From assembly GCA_002682825.1 (NCBI GenBank), contig NOKP01000006.1:2020263-2084262 (forward strand): 64,000 nt of DNA, read 5' to 3'. The notes beneath the pieces were generated by a model. It made no database searches and had not been told where the DNA came from. It saw nothing but the letters and a program-made list of their open reading frames with translations. The stretch is from Neonectria sp. B-13. Taxonomy: Eukaryota; Ascomycota; Sordariomycetes; Hypocreales; Nectriaceae. Position numbers and translations under genes: made by a program. The first letter of the stretch is position 1, and each line of letters opens with the position of its first letter. Shown piece by piece: positions 11,948 to 22,764 of the stretch.

Positions 11948-12061
11948 ATCCGTCGCTGTCGCGCCCGTCCTCCCAGCGCTTCCGCTCGACGATGACTGCG
12001 ACTCAACGAGGCCGTGCTGGGACCGGTTGCTGTGCCTGCCGAGGCGGCCGAAGGCGGCCAT
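8532..12061 (-). CDS. Large polyglutamine-rich fungal protein of unknown function
   Basis: There are two exons, 9652-12061 and 8532-9583, giving 1153 residues; the join gives FKDLLTKYKNVKRLYF. The first 800 residues are low-complexity and disordered: a run of 19 Gln near residue 37, a second Gln tract near residue 125, and long Pro/Ser/His/Gln stretches. A basic patch, EKRSTRKLIKGIFGSS, lies near residue 300. The last 350 residues look folded and conserved. They begin DKAFKDLLTKYKNVKRLYFD with coiled-coil character, then carry a helical block around WLDKYVSADALKTGKQ and RAVISRWLVEEVFNKCFHPG. An acidic linker follows, with a final strand-rich tail VRFAGFFALEVRGRQVLM. I do not recognise the family and assign no function. 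The overall form, a disordered Gln-rich arm plus a helical C-terminal domain, would suit a scaffold or signalling adaptor, but that is inference. Confidence 0.85.
11890..11947 (-). repeat. Coding CAG triplet repeat, 19 units
   Basis: An uninterrupted run of ctg on the plus strand reads as about 19 consecutive CAG glutamine codons in the polyglutamine gene. A second Gln tract at about 11650-11698 uses mixed CAG and CAA codons. The pure run is the type expected to vary in length between strains. Confidence 0.9.
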
Positions 12062-15000
12062 CCTCGATCAACGGATTGGCGACGATTGACGGGGACGGGA
12101 GATCTTGGAAGGGGCTCGCGGTGGTTTCGTGGGGACGGACGGAGAGAGAGAAATAGAGGGAAGAGAGAGTCTGGCTGGGTATGGACGGCTGAGGGTGACG
12201 TTGGGGGGAGTTGGATGGATGGACGGACACGAGGCCCGCGCCCGTCTCTTTGGGTCTGTCTACCTTAGGTCTCTCTAGCGGAGGTCCGTTGGGGGTAGCC
12301 CGCTGTTGGACGCGACCACCCGCAGTGCTCCAGCCCTGACATTCGGTGCAGATAGCCCGTTGAGGGTACTGAGGGCGGCCTAGCCCACCCGGCGTGTCCT
12401 TGCCCTCCACTACAGCGGAGGGGGCGTTGTAGCTACGTACTGGGCTGACGTCGACACCACCATTTCCTTGTGGCGGGAACCCTGGCGTGGCCGGGCTCCA
12501 TGTCAACCGAGGGGGAAGGTTGCTAAAAACTCCCTGAAGTTTTAGTGCTGTCCGACCGCCCCGAGGTACGAAGGACTTGGGCACTCGACACGATCGGGCT
12601 TAGCCTTGTTGCCGCTCTTGTAAGCCTGCATCTGAGGAGATATTTGTATCCTGAATATCAATTTTGGAGCTCCCAAAAGCGTATTGTAATTGTTTTTCTA
12701 ATAATGTTTAGAACCCAGCTTTATGTCTACATGTTGACATCTCTTGGCAATAATAAGCCGGTGGTAAAATGGCCGCTAAACTAGATGCTGAGGAATGATA
12801 AGCGGGACGTAATGACTATCTGTTGTGAATGAGGTTCACGATCCCATAGCAGGGTTGTAGGAGCAGAACAGTCTGCATCCACTGGGACCCAGCTGGATGA
12901 CGAAAATAGCAATGGCTAGCTAAGTGTGTTTCATTTAAAATGGCATAGGCTTTTACATGTTCGAAACATAGTGAGAAAACGCCGATCATACATTCAAAGG
13001 TCGTCATGTTGGCACAGATGAGCTAACCGTGCCGTACCGACTAGGCGGTCGGCAATTGACGAGTAGGTTCCTTGGCAGGGAAGAAAGCGACAGCCAGATT
13101 CCATATTTGGCCGAGAAAACACATTTCCCAGATTCACATACCTGCAGATACGATAGGGCTGAAGTGGTTTCCAACACGCGCACGAATTGCAACCAGCGTG
13201 AGATACGAATACTGGTAGCGAGGAGCCTGTCACGGTGAAACTCCCCACTCAGGTAACAATCGCAGAAAGCATAAAAGCAGCGATCCTAAGTCTGGTCGCC
13301 CCTCCTTGGTTCGTGGCAGATGCATCCAGTCAGCGTCGGCTCTGAGCAACTCGCCCACAGGAAAAGAAAAAAAAGTTGCGAGGTGTCCTGTAGGGCAGTG
13401 TTCCAGGCACAAACCAGGGGCGGCTTGTTCCCCTCGCGAGAATCCGCCAATCCGCCTCGTACATAGTACGTATTTTTATCCAGCAAGGGACGAGAGTCAA
13501 AATCAGAGTTCCTTGGCTACCAGGGTGTTTCGAACTGGGGTTAGGCGGGCACCTTTCGGGGAGAGGGGCTGGCCGGGGCGTGTGCTTGGTACTATTTACT
13601 CGGGGATTACCTACTATCGTCGTAGCGGCCAAGACAGTGAGACAGTCCAAGCCAGATGTGAAGCGTGACTTTTTTCTTCCTGTGAGGATGGTTCATCCCC
13701 CTCCTCTTCGGTCCGGCCACATCGCAGTCAGCACTTTCTCAGCTGCAGACGGGACATGGAGCGAAGACGGGGTGGCGGCGTTCTCGAACGGGGCTGTGCT
13801 GGAACTGGGGCTGCTCTCCCACCGCGAAATGGATCCCGGCGCTGTCGACGGTAGCTCTAATTAGATCCTAGCCCCGAACAGCCTGACCTGAAGGGACCAG
13901 TTCAGTCGTCGGTGACCTGAAAAGTGCCGGGGAGGGAGGAGAAATCAAGAATGTATGGACGACACATCGGATGAGGCTGGCTACGTGCGCACTTGGTAGG
14001 CCCGAGAACTGAGCAGTTGGTCGACGACGAGAGGGTGGAGCAGTTGACGAGGCGTGGTCGTCAGCCTGCCTTCTTTCCCCCGGCAGCTAAGAGTGGATGG
14101 GAGTGGACGGATGGTGAGATCGGGCCGGGTTTTGCGGGCGAGATGCGTGCTCCTTGGCAGTTTGCAAATTTATCAGCGACGGTGGTGCTGCAAGACGATG
14201 CAAGACGACGCAGGAGGATGCAGGTTTTGATAGACGGCTGAGCAAATGCCAGGGATGGTGGCAGCCAGAGCATGGCATAGATGGTGGGAATGCCATCCCA
14301 GTCAGTGTCAACCCTACTTTGTCGTACATAAATACTAGTAGTACTGTAGTTGCGGGTGTTTCCACGGCACGGACAGGGTAAGCGCAAAGGGTTCTTGGAG
14401 GTAATCAATGAACCGATGAACGGAGCGATGGTGGGTTCTAATTGTACCTCGCACACGACAACCTATTTGTTACAGTATCACAGTAGAGTAGAGAGCGCCT
14501 CATCTCATTATACCATCGAACAAGCTTTCGGGTTCAGTGCCGTCCCACCTCATTCCCGCAAGGTTTCTCTCGGGCTTTCGCTCCCGTAGACATTAGCACA
14601 GCTCACTCGGTGCTTCTCGTCTGAACCAACGTGACAGCGACATGCCACGCGACAGGTCGTCGGCATATGTACGCACGGCCGGAAAGGAACCTGATGACGG
14701 CGGACGGCCTGGGCGATGCTATGAATAGCAAAAACCATAAGCTTTCTGTCAGACAGGGGTTGCCCCAAGGTGGGGTGCAGCCAGTTCAGCTTCAAGGCTC
14801 TCTCTCCCTCCATCAGAGCCTGGACCATGTCCAATCGAGGACCTTAGAATTGTAACGCCTTGTCAAGTTGCCACGCCAGGATGACCAACGGCATGGAGAC
14901 TATCGAAATTGACTTCGTATTTCCCCTATTCTGATTGTGGGGAATGGTTGATAACATGGACGAGACTCTCCTTGGCATTGGACCAATATGGAACTGCATG

Positions 15001-15388
15001 CAGGTCGTGGTCCGTTCAAGGGTTGGCGTGCGAGGATGCACATCTGCGTTACCAGCCTCGTCACCGTCAACTACGAATAGACAAGTGAGGGTTGCGAATT
15101 GATGTGCGTGATATTTTACACCAACCCAAGCCAAATCCCCTGGTCAGCGGTTTGTAACACAGGTTGGTCAAGTTAGACAACCTCAAAGACATATCGGTCG
15201 AGTGGTCGCTTGACTGGTTCGCTCTCACCGCCCACCACAGCATAATATCGAAGATACTCTCCGAATAAGAAGCTTAGATCAGACCCCATAAAACAGGTTC
15301 ATTAACACCAGGGTCCCTCATAATTTCCAGAGGTCACTATACTGACATAGTAGCTTTGCAAACAACCAAAAAACCACCAGACAAAAAA

Positions 15389-15425
15389 CTACCCTATAGC
15401 ATATATACATTGGGATATAGGGTAG
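15389..15425. repeat. Perfect 10-bp inverted repeat
   Basis: ctaccctata at 15389-15398 is the exact reverse complement of tatagggtag at 15416-15425. They are separated by a 17-base AT-rich loop. Confidence 0.8.
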
Positions 15426-15755
15426 GCAACTCGGCGACCATCGGGGACCAGACCACGCAGTCGGGTTCATCTGGCGCCAAAATCGGGGACTCCTCCACCC
15501 GATCGGGGAACACCGACGTAAGAGGTCGTGTTAGTTAAAAGAGACCATGTCTTCAATGGAAATATCAAACGACAATTGCATCTCCCATCTCCAAACTACA
15601 CCTTTAATTCTGTTGAAAGTAGTACCTGCATCTTGCCTCTGTTCATCAACATCCCGTTCTCCCGTGTGGCCATCTCCACCGTGTTCTCCTCGCCTCGCAC
15701 TTCAACTTACGTACTCGCCATAGAGTATCCACCGTTCTTATCTACAGCACGTCGG

Positions 15756-15797
15756 CCACGTCCACGTCCACATCCACGTCTACATCCACGTCCACCG
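15756..15797. repeat. Hexamer repeat in a 5' leader
   Basis: Six to seven tandem copies of ccacgt and close variants (ccacat, ctacat, ccaccg) end six bases before the ATG of the small Cys-rich gene. They are probably transcribed as its leader. Confidence 0.75.
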
Positions 15798-15802
15798 CCA
15801 TC

Positions 15803-16109
15803 ATGTGCTTCGGAGCTACTTGTTCGACCTGCTGTAAGTCACCGCCGGCACTGGTATGACGAGATCGTCTTGTAACGCTCGCGTTGGGGGGATCTAGCAA
15901 AGAAGTCGTGGCGCGGCTGCGGAAGCCACATCCCGCAGGCCCTCGCCGGCGTCCCAGAGAGTCAGTGGTGCACCTGTGGACCGCGGACCAAGGTTGACGG
16001 CAAGGAATATCCGCCTGCGGCCAAGTTTGAAATTCCCGGCGTGGCGTGGATTACCGGAATGCTTGGAGGAGGCAACAAGGGAGGAAGCAATGGCAAGCAA
16101 GATCTATGA
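15803..16109 (+). CDS. Small Cys-rich conserved fungal protein, 80 residues
   Basis: There are two exons, 15803-15833 and 15898-16109, joined across a 64-base intron with a perfect GTAAGT donor, a taac branch region and a TAG acceptor. Together they encode 80 residues. The protein starts MCFGATCSTCSKKSWRGCGS and continues HIPQALAGVPESQWCTCGPR. A VDGKEYPP stretch follows, and it ends in a Gly-rich tail. Six Cys residues (2, 7, 10, 18, 35, 37) form CxxC and CxC pairs suited to metal binding. From memory, similar short proteins with a CSTCxKxxWxGCGxH signature occur widely in fungi; I know of no assigned role. There is no signal peptide, so it is probably intracellular. The gene is easy to miss because exon 1 holds only ten codons. 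Confidence 0.82.
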
Positions 16110-16914
16110 GCTACCTGTACTACTGTGGAACCTGAATATGAACATCAACCCCAAAGGAATCTCCCTTTGTATGGTATCTGCGAACCCACGATCATGGAGA
16201 GAGGGGATGGAACCTGAGTATCGGTCGGACTGAGCGTGTAATATTATTTAGCGAGGTGCGGAAAGGCAAGGCGTTGAGTCATCCCCGGGAGAGAGACTAC
16301 GGACGTGGCGTGCCGAAGATAGGCGAACGGCAGAAAGAAAAGCAACATGAATAGGCGGCAACCCTTGAATTCAATGCGAAAGCCACGGCGAGAGGAAACG
16401 GCGCGTAGCGATTAAAGGGATGGCCTTGTCGGCTAGTCTTATCGATTTGCAAATAAGAATCGATTGGTTGGCCGACATTTGACCTCGCTCGGCTTCCCTC
16501 CCACAGAGTTGCGGGGGTGGAGAGAGAGAGAGAGCCAGAGCGTCAACCCCGACAGGCCGGGGCCGGCACCAGCCGACGGGATGGAGGAAGAACTACGTAA
16601 TTAGTCAACATCATGGAGGGCCGGGCTTTACAGTTCCACCCGTGATAGTGATAATGAAGCGAGGTTCCGATGCGCTCCCATCTCCTCTTTGTAGCTCCCC
16701 CACAATTGCCCGCCCCGGACTCGGAACCGCGATTGCGCTCCATGTCACCCACGAGTCACCGGCATTGATAAGAAGAGCTGCCGGTCCCTCACCCCTCTTT
16801 GCACCTCTCCCGGGTTGACCTTTGCTCACTGTCGTCCCAACTGTCCTTTCGCCTCCGTCATCTGTTACTGCACCGGTAGCTACCCAGACGACTTCCTGAC
16901 CGAGAAGCGGCATC
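16110..16914. other. Intergenic region upstream of the P450
   Basis: This holds the 3' region of the small Cys-rich gene and the promoter and leader of the P450. A short (ga)n stretch lies near 16520. I see no other gene. Confidence 0.5.
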
Positions 16915-18716
16915 ATGTTGCTGCTATCTCCCGTCTTCCTCGCGGGAGCGGTCTCTCTGTTTTTCCTCGTTCACATCTTCATCCGTGCTGCCTCACCCCT
17001 CTTCAAGATTCCCGGCCCGGCCGTCACCAACTTCACCTCTCTGATCCTGAAATGGCACGAGCTCAACGCCAATCGGACCATGTACATCCACCATCTCCAT
17101 CAACAGTACGGCCCTGTCGTCCGTGTCAGCCCAAACGAGGTGTCCTTCACCTCGGTGGCTGCCCTCAAGGAGATCTACGGTTCAGGCGGCAGTGGATATG
17201 ACAAGACCGAGTTCTATAACCTCTTCCAGGCATATGGCAGGAGGTACGCTGACCCGGATGAGCTGAGCTGTCTGGTCCTCATGCTAACGATACGGTACAT
17301 AGGACAATGTTCTCCACGCTGAACAAGGCCGATGTGAGTCTCATCATTAGCCCACCCGCCCGCCACTGATCTAACTTGAGCACCAGCACGCGAAGCGGAA
17401 GAGGATGATTGGCGACCGTTATGCTAACAGTAACGTCATGAGGGCTGTTCCCATTGCGGGGGTACAAGAACGTTCCAAACGATTCGTCCAGCGCTGCGCC
17501 CAATCTCCGGACAGCACGACTGATGTCTTTGTAAGGACGAGACTTTCTTCTTCAGGTAGATCATGACTAACGGACGTATAGATGGGTTTGTCCACAGCCG
17601 TGTTGTACTAGATTGTCCCTATGCTGATCATGATAGCGCTCCACTCGTACGCATGCGACTGTGTCACTCACCAACTGTTCCATCCGTATGGCAGTAACTG
17701 TCTGGAAAAGCAGGAGGATGAGGACATGATGCACCAGGTGGCTGCCGACGATAGCCTGCAGAGTACGTCTATTTATGAGCAAAGACCGGAAGAGCCTGGC
17801 TAACAAAACGATAGACCGTCTCGTATTTCACTACAGCCCAATATTGCACCGCCTTATGTCTAGGATGCTCTTCTTTTTCGCGAAGCCTCGGCAAACCCCC
17901 CTCGCCGACAAATTTGTCCTGGACGCGGCCAAGGAGGACCAGGCCGCAGACTTTACCGTGCTGAACCGTCTCAAGGAGAAGAACACCGTGCTTGACACAG
18001 TTGACATGGCTGCTGAGTGCCTCGACCACATGGCCGCCGGAATTGACACGACCGGCGACGTGCTGTGCTTCCTTATGTGGGAGTTGTCACAGCCACGATC
18101 TCTAAAGTACCAGCGTCGGTTGCAGGAGGAAGCACAGGCCAAGCGCGATTTGCCCTTCGACGACCTCCCCTTCCTCGATGCCGTCCTCAACGAGGGATTG
18201 CGTTGTTTCCCTGCCATCCCGATGTCGCTGCCTCGATATGTACCCCAGGGCGGCCGTTCCATTGACGGGTTCTCGTTGCCAGAGAAGACGGTGGTCAGCT
18301 GCCAGGCATTCTCTCTCCACCGCATAAACGACGATGTTTTCCCCGACCCGGACACTTTCTACCCTGACCGATGGCTGGAGACCGAGGGAGATGCCGAGAG
18401 AAGGCGGCTCCAGTTTGCCTTTTCCAGTGGAGGAAGAGGCTGCGTAGGAAAACAGTACGTGTTATGCCCTTGGAAAAATGTGACAGACTAGGGAGACCGA
18501 AGAACGAATCAGCTAACTCGCTGTAGCCTTGCTCTTGCCGAGATGAAGACTCTGCTCCGGGATGTCTATTCGCAGTATCGCACCGAGCCGGATGCTTCCA
18601 TGCAGACCGAGTCCATGGCCATGTCTGATCAGCTCATTTCGTCGCGACCACTGGGTAAGAAGTGCCTACTAAAGTTTGTAGCGCTCGCCGCCGATGAGGC
18701 TGTCGAGAAGGTGTGA
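16915..18716 (+). CDS. Cytochrome P450 monooxygenase
   Basis: This is a microsomal class II P450, of the fungal group often annotated as benzoate 4-monooxygenase-like or StcB-like. Its substrate cannot be told from the sequence. The N-terminus is a membrane anchor, MLLLSPVFLAGAVSLFFLVH, followed by the KIPGPAVT hinge. The I-helix AAGIDTTGDVL is near residues 285-295, and ExxR is E338-R341 (NEGLRC). The heme loop FSSGGRGCVG has its Cys ligand at about residue 421. Exons are 16915-17243, 17303-17333, 17387-17530, 17582-17585, 17637-17762, 17815-18454 and 18527-18716, giving 487 residues. The 4-base exon is needed because reading straight through 17582-17762 meets a TAG at 17609. Two 51-base introns, each with a branch site, flank it, and the result restores MALHSYACDCVTHQLFHPYG. 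The alternative is a nonsense-mutated pseudogene. No other secondary-metabolism gene is adjacent. Confidence 0.8.
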
Positions 18717-21050
18717 GGACTGTAACCCTTACTGTTGACTGCTGAATGTTGATTGCGACAATCCATGGCAAAGACAGGCTCTTGGACGCTTCCAGGAGGG
18801 CCCGATAATGCCTGGAATATGGAACAACATCAATGTGTACATAAATTCAACTACTTCGATACTTGGGGGAAAGGAAACGTCGTTGTGGCTGGAGTGAGCT
18901 TAGACTGGTAGTTAAACAATAACACCATTACTCCTCCGAAACAGTGCGTAGGCACTCTAAACGCAGACCTTGGAATAAGATAATGTTATGTGTCGTTGAT
19001 CTTGGAAGACTTTACAGCGCCAATCCTCGGAAAGCACATCTTCATTTCGGACAATTCCTCACTCAGCTTCAAAAACCCTCACCGGAACAGTCTTTTCCTG
19101 GCTTCATCTTAGTAGCTGTAGATTCAACTTTCTTTACGATGTTGCCCGAATATTCGAGCTTCAGAGGCGGCAACTGGCGCTAAGGGTCACTTGAAGAGCA
19201 AGGCATGCTGTATGCTCCCGTGTATAAGTCCCCATAGTCTGGCCTTCCAAACAACCCAATTAGACTACGTACTACCAATGGCCTATCACTACCACGGAGG
19301 TGAGGCTGTTTGGTGCGTACATAGGTACCTACTTGCCCAGTTGGGGAAACGCCGAAAGCCTACCAAACCAGAAAATTGCCTTTCCGCTTGCTTCGGGACG
19401 AGGTGGATGTGGCGGGAGCCAAAGACTGTCAGCCGTTGATGCAATGATTGGTGGGTTCATTTGGTCAACTTGAAGAGATGGACTGGGGATAAAAACAGCC
19501 CTGCAGCTAGTAGGTGACCAGTGGATGGCCTCAGTTTGGCAGCGTGCCGAGACGCCGATGCGACGGACGCCCTGACTTTGGGTGGAGGCTTGGAGTGGAG
19601 GCTTATGGAGGTTACGGGATGGGGGCTGCAGCATTCGGAGAGGGAATTACGCTCGTAAGTCAATTACCCCTTGTACGTAGCCGCCTGTAGGGCAAAATGT
19701 CGTGACGGAGCCCCGTATTTGCACCCTCTTTTTGGAGGGGGGGGACCCTGAGCTTTTTGGAGTCCGCGACGCCAAAAAGAATCACAAGAATCAACAAGGG
19801 CCGCCTGGTTCCGGACCCCCTGTGGATGCGCCGTGGCCTTCCGGCGACCCCTAATGGCCATTCCTGGCCCGCTGTGGCTGGTCGACTCCAGACGATCGCA
19901 GCTGGTCCGGGGTGCCCGTGCGTGCCCGTTCAGTGCGAGATGGATGCCTTCGCGTGGCGTAGCGCAGGAAGGCCGCTGTAGCCTTTGTTTGCTTCAGTGG
20001 CAGCTGGCAGTTGGCAGCTGGGCCGTCGCATTGTCTGTCTTGTGTGACCTCAACCTGTTCTGTCTGTCGGCTCTTTCTTTGTGTGGCCTTGGACGGCACA
20101 AGGGGCTCTTACCTTCAGCTACTTTCCTCTCCGCCTCACTCCCATTGGTAGAGAATCAGGTACCAGTCTGTCTGTAGAACGTGCCTGTAGAACCCTCGAG
20201 GGTACCTGTCGCATTACCTCCCATCTGGGGCATGTTGTGCCTTCCCTGGGTACCTAACAAAGGTACCACCGTGCTGTTGCCTTTTTTTTTTTGCCGCCCG
20301 CCCCATTCTTTCTCGAATCTCTGCCCGAAACCCCGTCCGGCCCTAACGTCGCCCCTCCTCGTCTCCTCTCCTACCTCCTCCTCTCTTCCTTTTCTTCCTC
20401 ACATCAAACTCTGCACCTCCGCCAGAGACCGTGACACCATCGTCTTCTAACCAACTTGTCTCGCGCCTCGCGCATCTCACTCTCAGACTTGCCTGCTGAC
20501 TCCTTGTTGGTCGCAGCGCGTATCGTTACGTCCCCCATTCCACCTACTCCGGCTTTGCCTCCCACAACTTGCACCACTATCACGCACTTCGTTGCTTGAC
20601 ACATCCCGGCTCTTGCCAGTTCCTTCTCCTGCCGACCTCAGTCGCACCCCTTTCCACCGCGGAATCGTCACTTCGGACACTTAAATCAGTCAACGCACAC
20701 TGCTGTATATGTATCAGCACGACCAGCTTTCCGTCACCAGACACCTCTTTAAGCTGCAATTATTTCGCATACCGCGAAAGCCGAGTAGCCCCGACATCAG
20801 TTCTGACGGCTGAACCCCAGCGGCTAGAGTTGTTAATGCCTGCCCTACAGCATCCAAAAATCCATCCGGTGTGCCATATGTCAACCAAAAGTCCTCTCAA
20901 GCAGTGATTCTCTTCCGCCTCTCAACCGCCCCTCCTAGCTTCCGCCGCTCCCCTGTCTCTTCATGACGCCTTTGTCATTGTAAGACTTCATCAAGCAACA
21001 GCCTCGTCCACTCGAATTTTCAATACCAAAAACAACCAAATACCGTCACC
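18717..21050. other. Intergenic region: P450 3' side and eIF5 promoter and leader
   Basis: The right-hand 750 bases are strongly pyrimidine-rich on the plus strand, typical of the leader of a highly expressed fungal translation gene. A run of 12 T lies near 20282, and ggtacc-type palindromes recur between 19320 and 20270. I see no coding region with family support. Confidence 0.5.
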
Positions 21051-22372
21051 ATGGCTCTCGTCAACGTCCGCCGCGATGTTAGCGACGTCTTCTATCGCTA
21101 CAAGATGGAGCGCATCCAAACCAAGATTGAAGGCAAAGGAAACGGCATCAAGACCGTCGTCGTCAACTTGAGCAGCGTTGCCAACTCCCTAGCTCGCCCC
21201 GGCGCATACGTCATCAAGTACTTCGGCTTCGAGCTTGGTGCTCAGACAAACATTGATCCCAAGGACGACCGTTGGATCATCAACGGCGCCCACGACTCTG
21301 CCAAGCTTCAAGACCACCTCGATGGTTTCATCAACAAGTTTGTTCTCTGCAAGAAGTGCAAGAACCCCGAGACCGACGTCCACATCAAGGAAGACCGTAT
21401 CTTGCTCGACTGCAAGGCCTGTGGCCAGCGCTCTGACGTTGACATTCGCCTCAAGCTGAGTGGCTTTATCCTCAAGAACCAGCCTAAGAAGGGCAAGAAG
21501 GACAAGGCTGAGCGCAAGGCCGCCCGAAAGGCCAAGCAGAACGGCAATGGAACCAAGGAGAATGGCCAAGGCAGCGATGAGGCATCTGAGAACGGATCCA
21601 ATGAGAACGGCGACAATGCCGATGCCGACAGCGACGACGAGTTTCAGAAGATGCAGGCTGAGGCTGCCGAGGTTGACGAAGAGGTCGAGGTTAAGGACCA
21701 CGAGTGGGCTGTCGACATGAGTGAGGCAGCCGTCAAGGCCCGTCAGGCCTCACTCCCCGGCGAGTTCAAGCAGAAGCTCAACATCGGCGACGATGATGAG
21801 GAGGAGGGTGAAGGTGGTAGCACTGTCTATGACGACCTTGGCAACTGGATTCAGGAGGAAATCGCCGCCAAGGGTGGCGTTGACGAGTTGGAGTCCATCG
21901 ATATCTTCCTTAAGGCTAAGGAGCTGGGCATTGAGGGCAAGCACCGCAGCGTCCTTGTTCTCGTCCAGACTATTTTCAACGAGAACATTGCTACCCAGAT
22001 TCCCAAGCGCGCCAGCATGCTGAAGCAGGTATGTCAAGAAACAACGGTCACCCCATATGGAAATGGACTCTTGCTAATTCAATATAGTTTGTCACCTCTG
22101 ACCGCCATGAGAAGGCACTGCTCGGTGGAACCGAGCGCCTCATTGGTACCCTGGGCAAGGATCACCCCGATATCTTTCAACAGGTTGTCAAGATTCTCCA
22201 GCTGTACTACCACCATGACCTGATCAGCGAGGAGGTCGTCACCAAGTGGGGCTCCAAGGCCAGCAAGAAGTACACCGACATTAGCACTTCCAAGAAGGTC
22301 CGCAAGGCCGCTGAGCCCTTCCTCACCTGGCTCGCTGAGGCTTCTGAGGAAGAATCTTCCGACGAGGAATAA
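21051..22372 (+). CDS. TIF5: Eukaryotic translation initiation factor 5
   Basis: eIF5 is the GTPase-activating protein for eIF2 in the 43S/48S complex; it promotes GTP hydrolysis at start-codon recognition and bridges eIF2, eIF3 and eIF1. There are two exons, 21051-22028 and 22088-22372, giving 420 residues. The N-terminal domain begins [20 protein letters not shown] and includes the arginine-finger region plus a C2-C2 zinc-binding domain (CKKC and CKAC). A Lys-rich then acidic linker leads to the C-terminal W2/MIF4G-like HEAT domain, including [15 protein letters not shown]. The end is acidic and aromatic ([10 protein letters not shown]), the known eIF2-beta binding feature. The start lies in a good context, caccATGg. 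Identification is firm. Confidence 0.96.
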
Positions 22373-22764
22373 ACCCCATGTCGGACCTCGTGAGCTTGGT
22401 GCCATGTGCTGTTTGGAGGACTGACTGAGTGAAAGAAATTGTGGCACAAATATGTTCATCTTCCGCTGAGCCATCCAGGACAGTCAGCCTGGTACTTTTT
22501 GATTCTTCTAGATTGAGATTGCAATTCCACTCTGACCGTGTTACCCCTTGTATCGAACTGACTATGATACTGATCGTGTTGCTCGTAACCTACATTTGTT
22601 TGGACAGACTTGGAACATGTATTACACCGATTCGATAATAACCAATAGTACAGGTTGCGTCAGGGTATCATTATTGCCCGCACCGGGGAACAATCAAACT
22701 ATTTCTCGAGTGCGTACACATATTCGTACATGTCTCTCCATGTTTTGAACCCCCAATTCCAAGT
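22373..22764. other. Convergent intergenic region
   Basis: This lies between the stop codons of eIF5 and THO1. It should hold both 3' untranslated regions, and I see nothing else. Confidence 0.6.

Larger units (their letters stand above)
12062..15802. other. Long gene-poor region
   Basis: This 3.7 kb begins with the leader and promoter of the polyglutamine gene (minus strand) and ends with the leader of the small Cys-rich gene (plus strand). A 193-codon minus-strand frame at 12003-12584 begins with GTG and overlaps the real start, so I treat it as leader. I see no conserved protein, tRNA or transposon. A perfect 10-bp inverted repeat lies at 15389-15425 and hexamer repeats at 15756-15797. 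Confidence 0.4.

Noticed and set aside
12003..12584. 193-codon minus-strand frame overlapping the polyglutamine gene start
   Set aside because: It begins with GTG, is in a different frame from the gene and is Pro/Ser-rich leader sequence without motifs.
12955..12980. TTCGAAA sequence resembling a tRNA T-loop
   Set aside because: The flanking bases do not form T-arm or acceptor stems, and no A-box lies at the right distance.
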